Assembly: GCA_020137815.1 (NCBI GenBank)
Contig: CM035357.1
Span: forward strand, 7,489,315-7,553,314
Reading direction: 5' to 3'
DNA from: Hormiphora californensis
Lineage: Eukaryota > Ctenophora > Tentaculata > Cydippida > Pleurobrachiidae
Length of the DNA stretch: 64,000 bases
Both the position numbers and the translations under genes were made by a program. The notes below the pieces were generated by a model. It made no database searches. It saw only the letters and a list, made by a program, of their open reading frames with translations, and was not told the origin of the DNA. This document shows positions 35,992 through 47,508 of this stretch, one piece after another. Position 1 is the stretch's first letter; each line of letters starts with the position of its first letter.

Positions 35992-38900
35992 TTAACAGAA
36001 TCCGCATGTTTTTGGGCAGTATAGTTTCATGTATCCGTAGAACTGGCTCTCCAAGGTACAGTGGGCTGACCAATCGGGCTGGCAGGAAGCATCGTCCTTA
36101 CAAACTGTAAGAAGAGTTGTCAGGAACTGACTATAATATCGTACACGCTGCCTTTGGCCCGGTTTGGAGAGTGCAGTGAGACAATAATCATAATAATAAG
36201 GGTTGTTATAATACGGGGACTTGGGAAACGGTTTAAACAAAAAAGATTAAAGGTAATTGGGTCATTTCGGAGTTGTTTTACCTGAACCTGCTGCCGCCAC
36301 TTCTTTTCCTTTCTTTCCTTTCTTTCCCTTCTTTCCCTTTTTCTTATTTTTTCGTTCTTTCCTTCGTCCTTTTCGTTCCTTTCGTTGCTGTTTTCGTTCC
36401 TTTCTTTGCTGTTTCTTCCTTTCTTTTTCGTCTGAAAACTCTTTGTCATCGGGCATGTCTTCGGGTGGGAAACTATCATCTTCCATGTCTTCAGGTGGGA
36501 AACTATCGTCCTCCATGTCCTCAGGTGGGAAACTATCGTCTTCCATGTCCTCAGGTGGGAAACTATCGTCTTCCATGTCCTCAGGTTGGAAACTATCATC
36601 CTCGGGTGGTACTGGGACGTCTTTTCTATCGTCTTTGAACTCATAATTTTCCTTGTCTTCGGGTGGTACTGGGTAATCTTCTCTGAGATTTCTACTTTCA
36701 ACGATATCTTTCTTTCCTTCCCTTTCCTTCCTCTTTTCTTGTCGTTCCTTCCTCTTTGCTTGTCGTGCCTTCTTCTTTTCTTGTCTTTCCTTCTTTCGCT
36801 GTTTTCTCTTCTCCTGTCGTTCCCTCCTTTTGTCTTTCTTAGACTTCTTCTCGTCAGGCGTGTCCTCTGGCTTCGCATCCTTCTTGTCTGGAATATCGTC
36901 TGATTCATCTTCTGGGATATCATTAGGCGTTTCCCAATCATCCGGCATTTCATCTTCTTCTTCATCTTCTACTGGGATATCTTTAGGCGTTTCCCACTCA
37001 TCTGGCATTTCATCTTCTTCTTCTTCTTCAAAGAAATCAAAGGGAAGATCTTTCGTTTCGCCCTTAGAATCATCAAAGGGAAGATCTTTTGTGTCGCCCT
37101 TAGAATCATCATCGACCGATACCTCTCCTGGATTACCGCCGGACCGAACTTCGTTGTTCCAGTTTTTCTGTCTTTTTCGATCTGAAAGAGTCATAAACCT
37201 TTTTAAATCGTTTTTAATGCAAATAATGCCAATAACGGTAAAGGGAACAAAAACTGGTAAACTACATCCTCTATTGCTTACTTCGTTCGTTTCTGTTGTA
37301 TCTTTTACAGGTTGCAGGGCACGTCTTCATCATCCGTACGTGGTTAGGGTGTCGTTTATCACAGGCCGCGGTGTGGTATTGACAATCCGAACTGATATCT
37401 ATGAGAAAAAACAGGTTCAAGGCGGGCAGTATAAGGTAGTCACACGGATTCCCGCACAGATTCTAAACTGAACTGAAGCGGTAATTGGGTGTTCCGATTG
37501 GGGTTCGACAACAATCAAATATATAATCTCAAGAGGTGAGATCTCACCTTGTCCTTCGTTCATGTCCTGATTCCTTTTCTTGCAGTAAATAGGACATTCT
37601 CTCATCATCCACCAGTAGTGTTCGTGTTGTTTATCGCACATTGCACGATACGTTGCACAATCCGCACGCTTGTCTGAGATGGGGGGGGGGGGGTGCAGTG
37701 TCATTAAAAATGCAGTACTGTCCAGTGACACTACCAGTACTGCCCAGTGACACTACCAGTACTGCCCAGTGACACTACCAGTACTGTCCAGTGACACTAC
37801 CAGTACTGTCCAGTGACACTACCAGTACTGCCCAGTGACACTACCAGTACTGTCCAGTGACACTACCAGTACTGTCCAGTGACACTACCAGTACCTAAGA
37901 CAAAGAATAATAACATCATGTTTCATCACGTTTTAAATTCTACCTTTTTCTTCAATTATCCCATTTTCCTTATTGTACTTTTTACAGGTTGCAGGACATT
38001 TTTTCACCATCAACCGGTAATTAGCTTCCAGTGGATCACATAATTTAATGTACAGAGGACATTTTTCACTAGTATCCACGCACTCTTCTAGGGAAATATT
38101 ATTAATTGGAATGAAAAATAAACAAGAATATTTGCACTATCTATCCATAGCGCTGTATTTTCCGGTAGGCGGCAAATGTTAACCAGATCTGTGAGAATTT
38201 CGCACGTTTTTGCCCATAACTCAGCCATTTCTTGACCAATTTGCAAAATTTTTGGCTCATTGAGATCTCTCAAATGAGCTCAAGAAAATTAAAATTGGCG
38301 CAAACTGTGCGGCGTGGTGGCAAAAACGTGCATTTTGCACCATGACGCCGCACATTTTTATTGGGCTCATTTGAAAGAGCTCAATGTCCTCTTTCCAACG
38401 CGCTCAAGATTTTGCAAATTGGTCAAGAAATGACTGAGTTATGGACAAAAGCGTGGTTTTGCACGTACGTATACTACAGGTGACGAGAAAAACTCTCATA
38501 ATATGTTAGGCAGTACCTTCATCTTTGTCCATCCCACCGTCTTTATTGTACTTTTTGCAGGTTGCAGGGCAATCTTTTATCACCAACTGGTAGTTTTGGT
38601 GTAGTGGATCACATTCGTTTATCCATTTTGGACAATCCTGAAGTTTGTCCACACACTCTTCTAGGGAAACCGGAGGAACAACATTAAAAGTTGGCGGTTC
38701 ACTGAATTTTAAAGAATAGCAATGTTGGCAAATCCCCCCAAACTTTGCCCATTTCCCCCCTGGGTGAATGCCGATGGTCGATCCTACCTTCATCCTTTTG
38801 GTACTTTTTACAGGTAGCAGGACAATTTTTTATCATCCACGGGTATTTAGCTTTCAGTGGATCACAGAGGTGGATGTAGCGAGGACATCTCTCATCAGTG

Positions 38901-40301
38901 TCCACACACTCTTCTAGGAAAACATTTAATTGGAATGAAAATTGAACAAAAATGTTTGCACTATCTATCCATAGCGCTGTATTTTCCTGCCGTTATATTG
39001 GTCATGTGAGATTCTGAAATGTGCAACAGTACAGCGTGACGAGAAAAACTCTTATAATATATGTTAGGCAGTACTCAGTAGGCAGTACCTTCATCTTTGT
39101 CCATCCCACCGTCTTTATTATATCTTTTGCAGGTTGCAGCGCATTCTTTTATCACCAACTGGTAGTTTTGGTGTAGTGGATCACATTCGTTTATCCATTT
39201 TGAACAATCCTGACGTTTGTCCACACACTCTTCTAGAGAGGAACAACAAGTTGGCGGTTCACTGAATTTTTAAGGATGGCAATGTTAAAAAGTTTGCCCA
39301 TTTCTCCCCTGGGTGAATGCCGGTGGTCTTACCTTCACCCTTAGCCTCTCGGTACTTTTTACAGGTTGCAGGACACTTTTTAACCATCAACTGGTATTTA
39401 GCTTCCAGTGGATCACAGTATTCAATGTACAGAGGACATTTCTCACTACTATCCACACACTCTTCTAGGGAAACAACATTAACTGGAATCATCTAATAAT
39501 ATGTAATAAGAATAATAATAAATAGTTTGGCCATACGGCCAACTCGACTTGTACCGTACAAAAATTATGTCTAAACTCACTTCCATTTTCCACTATTGTA
39601 GAATCATCTGTATCGTCTTCAGAGAGGAAGGGGTCTTCAGTTTCGTCTTGAGAGGGGGAAAGGTCTTCAGTTTCGTCTTCAGACTCTTCTTTCTCTGAAA
39701 TTTGATGATTCAACTTTGTAACTTGCTACATGACAAAATTTTCACGGGCAAGTAAGAAATCTGAATAGTTAGGATAGAGGGTTAATATTATTTAACATTA
39801 TAATGCGAACTGGGATGATGTAATAATACACAGCCACGGATACCTTCTTTTTCGCAGCCCGCCACATTGCAAGTAGAAGGACAACTTGTCTTCATCCAGT
39901 CCACGTTTTTACCCTCTGTACATTGGTCAACCCATTCAGGACACCCTGGAAATTCATCTTTACACCTTTCTTCCATTAGCAGATTCGATTGTCCAAAGGC
40001 CGGCACTTCACTAATGCGTCCATCAGGGGCACCTGTGGCAAGTAGAGTCAGTACGGGTCCAGTGACAAGGTCAGAGTAGTTAGATCTCAATTGCAATATT
40101 ACCTTGAATACAGTTTTTACACATTTTAGGGCAGTTGGTAAGCATGTACATGGAGTACTCTGAACCAATGCAGTATTCCTTCCACTCAGAACGACAGTTG
40201 TCGGCATCTTTACACTCATTTATTGTGCTCACACTACTGCCTAGCACCTCTGCAGCAGCTGCTGTGCTGACTAGCAGCACCAGCGGAAAAGCTAAATTCA
40301 T
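35992..40301 (-). CDS. Secreted protein with ten ShK modules and a charged linker exon
   Basis: Exons on the minus strand, 5' to 3': 40103-40301, 39844-40032, 39581-39694, 39333-39464, 39089-39232, 38788-38913, 38517-38660, 37944-38087, 37548-37673, 37282-37398, 36282-37181, 35992-36104. All 11 introns are phase 1, and the sum gives 815 residues. The start (MNLAFPLVLLVSTAAAAEV) is a signal peptide; an upstream in-frame ATG lies at 40331. Each ShK exon holds a six-Cys module of the type C..C..C..C(P/A)xxCxxC. Exon 3 is acidic. Exon 11 (300 residues) has a Lys/Arg/Glu block and five copies of DSFPPEDMED or close variants. Exons 4-8 are recent duplicates, including intron sequence. ShK modules occur in secreted enzymes, matrix proteins and channel-blocking peptides; no activity can be assigned here. 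Confidence 0.85.
37725..37895. repeat. Minisatellite of 21-22 bp in a ShK-gene intron
   Basis: About eight units of CAGTGACACTACCAGTACTG, with YC at the junction, lie between the exons ending at 37673 and starting at 37944. Confidence 0.92.
38187..38478. repeat. Fold-back sequence in a ShK-gene intron
   Basis: Inverted arms contain CATTTCTTGACCAATTTGCA and GCCCATAACTCAG-like parts on both sides of a centre near 38330. Confidence 0.7.
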
Positions 40302-40430
40302 CCGTGGTGTTCTAAAAAGTACAAATCTCATGTAAAGACTCTAACTTTGAAGGAGACAATTCGAGGAGAGCAATGAAGTAATGAAGGAGAGCAATAGAGT
40401 AATGCTGAAGGAAGTCGTGAGGACACGTCT

Positions 40431-40462
40431 GTCAGAGCATTGACCTGACAGGGACACGTCCT
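40431..40462 (+). repeat. Dispersed short repeat, copy 2 (short form)
   Basis: CTGTCAGAGCATTGACCTGA followed by CAGGGACACG matches the family seen at 22026, 47684 and 52336. Confidence 0.6.
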
Positions 40463-40940
40463 GGGACCTGGGTGTGGGAGGTCATTTGAGTCTGAATTGT
40501 GAGCACTGAGAATTTAACTTTTTAATTTTGAATAGATTATTTTTATTATTAAATCTGAGTTTACCCTCTTACTTGGGAGGAAAATTGGTATTTGGTACCC
40601 AGAATCACCCTCGGATAGTGTACCAACTACCATAAAAAAGTTCAAGAGCGTATTAGACCCAAGAGCGCACCACATTTAGAAGAGACTACTCCAAGAGAGC
40701 TCCCCATCAAAAAGATACCTCTCTTGGAGCTGAGTGGTCTCTACCACTAGTATTAAACATCGGTCTATTATGTAGTCAAACTGTGAAAGTGAAGTGAGGG
40801 GCGCCGTTACAATCTGGGTGTCTGGTGGCCTCTTTACAGGTGCACGATTCCAAAAAAGTATCATGCGCATTGCGCTAAAATGGCTCTAACCACTAAACCG
40901 CTCAACCGTTTTGGCTAATCCAAAGTTTATAGTCGAATTT

Positions 40941-41120
40941 GGGACAGGGAGGGTCTTTTTGACCTTGTTTCAAACACGCATATCTCCTGTTCTGGATGAG
41001 ATAAAAACTTGAAATTTCAACTTAGCATGATCTTCCTAACCTCCAAATTTCAAGTCTCTATCTCATCAGGAACCGGAGATATGCGCGTTTGAAATAAAGT
41101 AAAAAAAGACCCCCTGTCCC
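40941..41120. repeat. Fold-back sequence at the 3' end of the minus-strand ORF (also 43934-44113)
   Basis: Inverted arms run from GGGACAGGG through TTTCAAACACGCATATCTCC and ACTTGAAATTT to the centre. The end of the minus-strand CCCH frame lies inside this hairpin. Confidence 0.75.
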
Positions 41121-42198
41121 TATAATATCTGATTGAAAATTTCAAGCCCTTACCCCAATCCAAACCTCGGGGCTCGAATGAATTACCCTTGGTAGGGGCT
41201 ACTTCACTTCTCCGAGTGTTCTTTAAATGTGTGTCTTTACATTCTTTGTCGGTACAGACTCGGGAGATCTCAGACTTATGGCAGAGAGGTGGGTGAAAAT
41301 CCTGGCACTGGTCACCATAGTTACACCCAGAACGAGTTGCCGTTCCGAACTGACAATAACGGAGGCATCTCTGGGGATGTTCCTTGCTGCAAGGCTTACC
41401 ACTGATCAACTTGTCACCATTTGGGCCATGGGGACAGTCTCTCAGTAGATAACGTTCACAAACATTGCTGAATTTAGGAACACCTTGGGGTTTCACCTCT
41501 CCATCAGAAGATATGTCTCCAAGATCCACATCTTTTAGAACTGTCACTCCACCAACAGGAGTTACCAGATCATCAGGATCTTTCTTGACAGGAGCTTGTT
41601 TCTTCTTCCTCTTCTTCTTACCGCTACGGCCTGCCTTTGGACTGATTTTGAACTCGTATTCCTCATCAGATAACACTGATTCTGGATCTTCAGCACTTCG
41701 GTTGCACATGAAGGTTTCAATTTTGTTGTTTTTGTCCTTGCACGGCAGACACAACCAGACCGACCCCGTCAATGACCCAAGGGTGCCATCCATAGCCTCG
41801 CAATCATGAGACCCCTGCTGGCAAAGAAAACAGCGGACACGAGGAGATTCACCTGGTTTAACTGCATACCCTTCGCCACAGCCCTCACAGTCACAAGGAA
41901 AATGACTTTCCAGCTGAATGATGATGTAATCGGCTAGTGTAGTGCGGTTCTGGTACCGCTTAGTTTTATCTGCATGTGAGCCGGGGGATGCACCGAAAAA
42001 CGATGCAGCGGCTTCCAGGTGAGCACAGTTGAATGTGCGGATGATGTCTAGATTCTTGGTGTAATCCACATCATGGCGGTAGGCAGACAGGATCTTTTTG
42101 GTAAGGGGATCTGCTGCGTTTACAAGATTTCCAACGGCAAGGGCATTGCCATCACTTTTGTCATCAGTAGGTGTAGCCATATTTGTCATATCTGGCAT
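41050..42198 (-). CDS. Non-LTR retrotransposon ORF1-type protein with CCCH fingers, copy 1
   Basis: The frame encodes 382 residues and is identical to the one at 44043-45191. A Cys-rich cluster resembling a PHD finger (CDCEGCGEGY...CFLCQQGSHDCEAM...CLPCKDK) is followed by a Lys-rich linker. A Cys/His region follows (CERYLLRDCPHG, CLRYCQFG, CNYGDQCQDFHPPLC and CTDKECKDTHLKNTRR). This arrangement is typical of first ORFs of invertebrate non-LTR retrotransposons and would bind RNA. No endonuclease or reverse transcriptase follows downstream. The last 40 residues come from the fold-back sequence and look like read-through rather than protein. Confidence 0.6.
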   Translation of the reverse strand: MPDMTNMATPTDDKSDGNALAVGNLVNAADPLTKKILSAYRHDVDYTKNLDIIRTFNCAHLEAAASFFGASPGSHADKTKRYQNRTTLADYIIIQLESHFPCDCEGCGEGYAVKPGESPRVRCFLCQQGSHDCEAMDGTLGSLTGSVWLCLPCKDKNNKIETFMCNRSAEDPESVLSDEEYEFKISPKAGRSGKKKRKKKQAPVKKDPDDLVTPVGGVTVLKDVDLGDISSDGEVKPQGVPKFSNVCERYLLRDCPHGPNGDKLISGKPCSKEHPQRCLRYCQFGTATRSGCNYGDQCQDFHPPLCHKSEISRVCTDKECKDTHLKNTRRSEVAPTKGNSFEPRGLDWGKGLKFSIRYYRDRGSFFTLFQTRISPVPDEIET

Positions 42199-42505
42199 GG
42201 CTAGAGCCTACAGAGGGATATTCGAAAACGCACGGGCGCGCGCCTCAAATTAATTTGTTTAAAGTAGTGTTGAAAAGTTTGAAGCCCTAACCCTTAAAAA
42301 ACCGTGAGTGCTGACACTCCAAACACCCAGATTTTAACGCTGGCTTGGCAAAACGCTGCTGGCCCCCGCGGGATAAGGCAGCGCTTTTCAAGCTGGCCAG
42401 TGGCCTGAAGTGAGCAAAATAAAAAAGGGCGTCACTTTTGTTTTTTTGGGATTCTTTTTTTAAAGCTCAGCTCGCCGCGCGCGCGTTCGAATACGCTGCA
42501 TTTGC

Positions 42506-42778
42506 GTGCCGCGCACTGAATACCCAAAAAAGCTCATCAAAAAGATCACTGCACCTTTTCGCTCACTGGTCTGTTTTGGTCTGTTGGTCCATCCAAACGC
42601 CCCATCCTATCTGAAGGTGCCCATCTCCAACCTGTATAAACAGCACCAAAATCAAAAGAAACTGGCATACATGCGAAGGGTACAAGAAGTGGAGCAGGGT
42701 TCATTCACCCCTCTTGTATTCTCCAGCCATTATCTTAGCATAGCTTTTTATTCTATTATTCCAAGACGACCGCTTTAG
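42506..42778 (+). pseudogene. ORF2 tail fragment of a non-LTR retrotransposon, copy 1
   Basis: This 90-codon fragment is identical to the one at 45498-45770 and includes HPNAPSY and EVEQGSFTPLVFSS. It is only a shard of a much longer protein. Confidence 0.6.
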
Positions 42779-42950
42779 TCGCGGTGGAGAGATGTTCATA
42801 CAACACTAGCCATTAGGTTTTTAGTTGTTTCCTCCATTTATAACGCATAAAAGCGGTATATCAAATGTATATATTATTATTAAAAAAAACTATTTATTGA
42901 GCAGGAAGATGTACGTTATGTGACCGCCCCAAAGGGCAGATAAACACGAA

Positions 42951-43803
42951 ATGACTGAATTTGATTATGAAGATCCACGATTTTTCCTGGGGGGTAGAGG
43001 TCGCGAAAAAGATTTTGTCACCTACGCCAAGAACTAACGGTCGAGTGGGTGAGGGGGGGAGGGTCCGACGAAAAGGAGGGGTTTTGGGGAAAGGGGAAAA
43101 CCCCAATAAGTAATCTATGACCCGGATAATGTAGAGAATCGGTACGGACTTCGCTGATGATTGGAACAATCTGGAGTTTCGCGGGGGATAAACGAATAAC
43201 TCGCTGAAAAGCCCAGAATCGTAGGTTTTTTGAAGTGCGTTTAAAATACTGAGGGTCGCTTTTCCCATTGTCCGGAGCTGTTTTAAGGGGGGGGATGATA
43301 CACTAAAAAGGGGGAAGAAGTTCGGAAGGAGTCAAAAAAACGCGAAGGAAGAGCTAATCAAAACCCCAGAGGATTTTGGTTGCTGCCAAAGGAGGAGTGT
43401 AAAAAAGCAGAGGGCGAAATTTTCGAAAAAAGAGGGGGGGAAAAAGAAACTGAAAAACACCCTGTTCGGGGAAAAGGCCACGCGGGGAAATAAAAAGCTT
43501 TGCATCTGTTCTGGAGAAAGAGTGTTTTCTACTGCCCTGGCCCCAAAAAAATACAGTCGGCTCTTCGCGCAAAGGGTTTATCGTGGATTGTAACTCATTC
43601 CCTGGTGGGAACGAATGAATGACAAGAGTGATAGCTTGAAAATCAAGGGAAGTCCATTTTTTTCTGAGGGGGAAGGGCTCCGGTTTTTTTGGGCTCCTTT
43701 GTGCATTGGAAAGCAGTCCAAACGCCAGACCATGAAAATAAAATGCTTCGAAACAGGGAGGGTCAGAATCGATTCGTCGAAAAAAAAGCATGAGAGGGAC
43801 TGA
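42951..43803 (+). pseudogene. Corrupted copy of the RRM-type ORF1
   Basis: The bases follow 45943-46800 closely but with many homopolymer expansions and losses that break the frame. I regard this as a sequencing or assembly artefact, not a biological pseudogene. Confidence 0.6.
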
Positions 43804-44042
43804 AAAAATGATTTTAAAAAGGTATTTCCCCCGGGTTTAAAACCCGGAGGGGAAAAAGAAAGTTAGGGGAAAAAATGTTTTTAGACGAATTTTAAAAAAA
43901 AGGTAAGAGGTATTTCCAGTTATAGTCGAATTTGGGACAGGGAGGGTCTTTTTGACCTTGTTTCAAACACGCATATCTCCTGTTCTGGATGAGATAAAAA
44001 CTTGAAATTTCAACTTAGCATGATCTTCCTAACCTCCAAATT

Positions 44043-45191
44043 TCAAGTCTCTATCTCATCAGGAACCGGAGATATGCGCGTTTGAAATAAAGTAAAAAAA
44101 GACCCCCTGTCCCTATAATATCTGATTGAAAATTTCAAGCCCTTACCCCAATCCAAACCTCGGGGCTCGAATGAATTACCCTTGGTAGGGGCTACTTCAC
44201 TTCTCCGAGTGTTCTTTAAATGTGTGTCTTTACATTCTTTGTCGGTACAGACTCGGGAGATCTCAGACTTATGGCAGAGAGGTGGGTGAAAATCCTGGCA
44301 CTGGTCACCATAGTTACACCCAGAACGAGTTGCCGTTCCGAACTGACAATAACGGAGGCATCTCTGGGGATGTTCCTTGCTGCAAGGCTTACCACTGATC
44401 AACTTGTCACCATTTGGGCCATGGGGACAGTCTCTCAGTAGATAACGTTCACAAACATTGCTGAATTTAGGAACACCTTGGGGTTTCACCTCTCCATCAG
44501 AAGATATGTCTCCAAGATCCACATCTTTTAGAACTGTCACTCCACCAACAGGAGTTACCAGATCATCAGGATCTTTCTTGACAGGAGCTTGTTTCTTCTT
44601 CCTCTTCTTCTTACCGCTACGGCCTGCCTTTGGACTGATTTTGAACTCGTATTCCTCATCAGATAACACTGATTCTGGATCTTCAGCACTTCGGTTGCAC
44701 ATGAAGGTTTCAATTTTGTTGTTTTTGTCCTTGCACGGCAGACACAACCAGACCGACCCCGTCAATGACCCAAGGGTGCCATCCATAGCCTCGCAATCAT
44801 GAGACCCCTGCTGGCAAAGAAAACAGCGGACACGAGGAGATTCACCTGGTTTAACTGCATACCCTTCGCCACAGCCCTCACAGTCACAAGGAAAATGACT
44901 TTCCAGCTGAATGATGATGTAATCGGCTAGTGTAGTGCGGTTCTGGTACCGCTTAGTTTTATCTGCATGTGAGCCGGGGGATGCACCGAAAAACGATGCA
45001 GCGGCTTCCAGGTGAGCACAGTTGAATGTGCGGATGATGTCTAGATTCTTGGTGTAATCCACATCATGGCGGTAGGCAGACAGGATCTTTTTGGTAAGGG
45101 GATCTGCTGCGTTTACAAGATTTCCAACGGCAAGGGCATTGCCATCACTTTTGTCATCAGTAGGTGTAGCCATATTTGTCATATCTGGCAT
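44043..45191 (-). CDS. Non-LTR retrotransposon ORF1-type protein with CCCH fingers, copy 2
   Basis: This frame is identical to that at 41050-42198 and is the copy in the uncorrupted block. The start ATG is 751 bp from the ATG of the oppositely oriented frame at 45943. The shared spacer contains an ORF2 tail fragment and a GC-rich stretch, so the pair looks divergent. The first 100 residues have no recognised domain. Two RNA-binding proteins of retrotransposon type transcribed away from each other is unusual, but two overlapping old insertions explain it equally well. Confidence 0.6.
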   Translation of the reverse strand: MPDMTNMATPTDDKSDGNALAVGNLVNAADPLTKKILSAYRHDVDYTKNLDIIRTFNCAHLEAAASFFGASPGSHADKTKRYQNRTTLADYIIIQLESHFPCDCEGCGEGYAVKPGESPRVRCFLCQQGSHDCEAMDGTLGSLTGSVWLCLPCKDKNNKIETFMCNRSAEDPESVLSDEEYEFKISPKAGRSGKKKRKKKQAPVKKDPDDLVTPVGGVTVLKDVDLGDISSDGEVKPQGVPKFSNVCERYLLRDCPHGPNGDKLISGKPCSKEHPQRCLRYCQFGTATRSGCNYGDQCQDFHPPLCHKSEISRVCTDKECKDTHLKNTRRSEVAPTKGNSFEPRGLDWGKGLKFSIRYYRDRGSFFTLFQTRISPVPDEIET

Positions 45192-45497
45192 GGCTAGAGC
45201 CTACAGAGGGATATTCGAAAACGCACGGGCGCGCGCCTCAAATTAATTTGTTTAAAGTAGTGTTGAAAAGTTTGAAGCCCTAACCCTTAAAAAACCGTGA
45301 GTGCTGACACTCCAAACACCCAGATTTTAACGCTGGCTTGGCAAAACGCTGCTGGCCCCCGCGGGATAAGGCAGCGCTTTTCAAGCTGGCCAGTGGCCTG
45401 AAGTGAGCAAAATAAAAAAGGGCGTCACTTTTGTTTTTTGGGATTCTTTTTTTAAAGCTCAGCTCGCCGCGCGCGCGTTCGAATACGCTGCATTTGC

Positions 45498-45770
45498 GTG
45501 CCGCGCACTGAATACCCAAAAAAGCTCATCAAAAAGATCACTGCACCTTTTCGCTCACTGGTCTGTTTTGGTCTGTTGGTCCATCCAAACGCCCCATCCT
45601 ATCTGAAGGTGCCCATCTCCAACCTGTATAAACAGCACCAAAATCAAAAGAAACTGGCATACATGCGAAGGGTACAAGAAGTGGAGCAGGGTTCATTCAC
45701 CCCTCTTGTATTCTCCAGCCATTATCTTAGCATAGCTTTTTATTCTATTATTCCAAGACGACCGCTTTAG
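45498..45770 (+). pseudogene. ORF2 tail fragment of a non-LTR retrotransposon, copy 2
   Basis: HPNAPSY...LYKQHQNQKK and EVEQGSFTPLVFSS match the conserved tail downstream of the reverse transcriptase in invertebrate non-LTR elements. Homology stops after FSS and resumes with GGF at 47180, so about 1.4 kb has been inserted between. Confidence 0.6.
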
Positions 45771-45942
45771 TCGCGGTGGAGAGATGTTCATACAACACTA
45801 GCCATTAGGTTTTTAGTTGTTTCCTCCATTTATAACGCATAAAAGCGGTATATCAAATGTATATATTATTATTAAAAAAAACTATTTATTGAGCAGGAAG
45901 ATGTACGTTATGTGACCGCCCCAAAGGGCAGATAAACACGAA

Positions 45943-46941
45943 ATGACTGAATCTGATTATGAAGATCCACGATTTTACCTGGGAGTAGAGGTCGCTGAAC
46001 AAGATGATGTCACCTACTGCCAAGAACTAACGGTCGAGTGGGTGAGAGAGGTCCTGACGAAAACTGGAGGTTTTGGGAAGGTAGACCCGAATAAGATAAT
46101 CTATGACCCGGATAATGTAGAGAATCGGTACGGACTATCTGCTGATGATTGGAACAATCTGGAGTTTCCGACGTGGGATAAACTGAATAACTCGCTGAAA
46201 AAGCCAGAACTCGTAGGTCTTGTTGAGAGTGCGTTCAAAATACTGATGGGTCAGACTTTTCCTATTGTCGCGGAGCTGTTTTCAATGGGTGATGATACAC
46301 TACGGGTGAAGAAGTTCGAGAAGGAGCTCAAAACGCGAAGCGAAGAGCTAATCAAAACCCAGAGAGATTTGGTAGCTGCACAGGAGGAGCTGCTAAAAAT
46401 GCAGAGACGATTACTCGAAAAGAGAGAAACTGAAATCACCGCTGTTCAGACAACGGCACAGCTGGAAATAAAAAGCTTTGCATCTGTTCTGGAGAAAGAG
46501 TGTGCTACTGCCCTGGCCCCAAAAAAGATACAGTCGGCTCTTGCTGCAGCATCTGATGATCGTGGATGTAACATCATCATCCATGGCTTGGACGAACTGA
46601 ATGACAAGAGTGATGAGCTTGAAACTCAAGTGAAGTCCATTTTTGCTGAGCTGGAAGAGGCTCCGGTTGTGACATCATTAGTGCGATTGGGAAAGCAGTC
46701 TCAAACTGCCAGACCAGTGAAAGTAGTGCTTCGAAACAGGGATGCTCAGAAGTCGATTCTGTCGAAAAAATCGCAGCTGAGAGGGACTGAAAAATATGAT
46801 AAAGTGTATATTTCCCCGGATCGAACACCGGAGGAGAGAAATGTTAGGAAACTGTTGGTAGATCGACTAAAACAAATGGCTAAGAGGTATCCTGACAAAC
46901 ACTACATAATCCGTGGGAATGAGGTGGTTGAGGGTACCTGA
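45943..46941 (+). CDS. Non-LTR retrotransposon ORF1-type protein with coiled coil and RRM-like domain
   Basis: The frame encodes 332 residues. Residues 120-190 are heptad-rich and should form a coiled coil (KFEKELKTRSEELIKTQRDL and onward). The C-terminal third contains CNIIIHGLDE, VTSLVRLGKQ, ARPVKVVLRN and KVYISPDRTPEER, which are signature strings of LINE-type ORF1 RNA-binding domains. After the stop come AAAAGCGGGATATTAAATG and (GAT)n(ATT)n, similar to a retrotransposon 3' tail. The frame is intact, so the insertion may be young. No reverse transcriptase is present. Confidence 0.65.
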   Translation: MTESDYEDPRFYLGVEVAEQDDVTYCQELTVEWVREVLTKTGGFGKVDPNKIIYDPDNVENRYGLSADDWNNLEFPTWDKLNNSLKKPELVGLVESAFKILMGQTFPIVAELFSMGDDTLRVKKFEKELKTRSEELIKTQRDLVAAQEELLKMQRRLLEKRETEITAVQTTAQLEIKSFASVLEKECATALAPKKIQSALAAASDDRGCNIIIHGLDELNDKSDELETQVKSIFAELEEAPVVTSLVRLGKQSQTARPVKVVLRNRDAQKSILSKKSQLRGTEKYDKVYISPDRTPEERNVRKLLVDRLKQMAKRYPDKHYIIRGNEVVEGT

Positions 46942-47179
46942 TTTGAATACTGTGTGAGTGTCGATGGGATATATGATAGAGTATTAAATAGTGAGCACGA
47001 ACTCTTATCTATAGTCCTAGACTATTAACCCAATCTCGATCTAAGGAAGCCGCTTTAGAAAGTTCTAAACTATCCATTAAGGTTTATCTTTATGTTAGTG
47101 CTAGTTTGTAATATGTGCTAAAAAGCGGGATATTAAATGTTTATTTGATGATGATGATGATGATATTATTATTACATCG

Positions 47180-47389
47180 GGAGGTTTTGCTGCAGAGGTA
47201 GGGAAGGTTTTGGACAAAGCGGCCAGGAAGATTTGTCAGAAACACAAGGAGTGTTACGCTGAAACAGTGTCCTTCATCCGAGAAAAGACACGATTCAGTT
47301 TGCTAAGATCAACACTTGTTGCGCTTCGGGGAACCAAGAGAAGGGTTGTCCCAGTCAGTGTAGAAGATGTAGATTTTCGAGATAAGTGA
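47180..47389 (+). pseudogene. ORF2 tail fragment, second half
   Basis: GGFAAEVGKVLDKAARKICQ followed by KTRFSLLRSTLVALRGTKRR continues the tail broken off at 45718. It ends at TGA 47387-47389. Confidence 0.55.
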
Positions 47390-47508
47390 GCAGAGAGAGG
47401 GAGTATGAGAGTATGAAGGTGTGTGGGTAATTTATTATAATTCTTTCATCACGTTTTTTGGAGTTTTGGTCTGTTGAGGTCAGAGCACAACAGCTATCTT
47501 GCAACCAT

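Larger units (their letters stand above)
40927..46893. repeat. 3-kb block present twice in tandem, first copy partly corrupted
   Basis: The block from 40927 recurs from 43920 at an offset of 2992-2993 bp. The first 2 kb of the two copies are almost identical. The last kb of the first copy (about 42945-43918) is a homopolymer-distorted version of 45937-46891. The sequence then jumps back to the block start at the shared junction TAAGAGGTAT. A false duplication in the assembly explains this better than biology. Confidence 0.8.
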
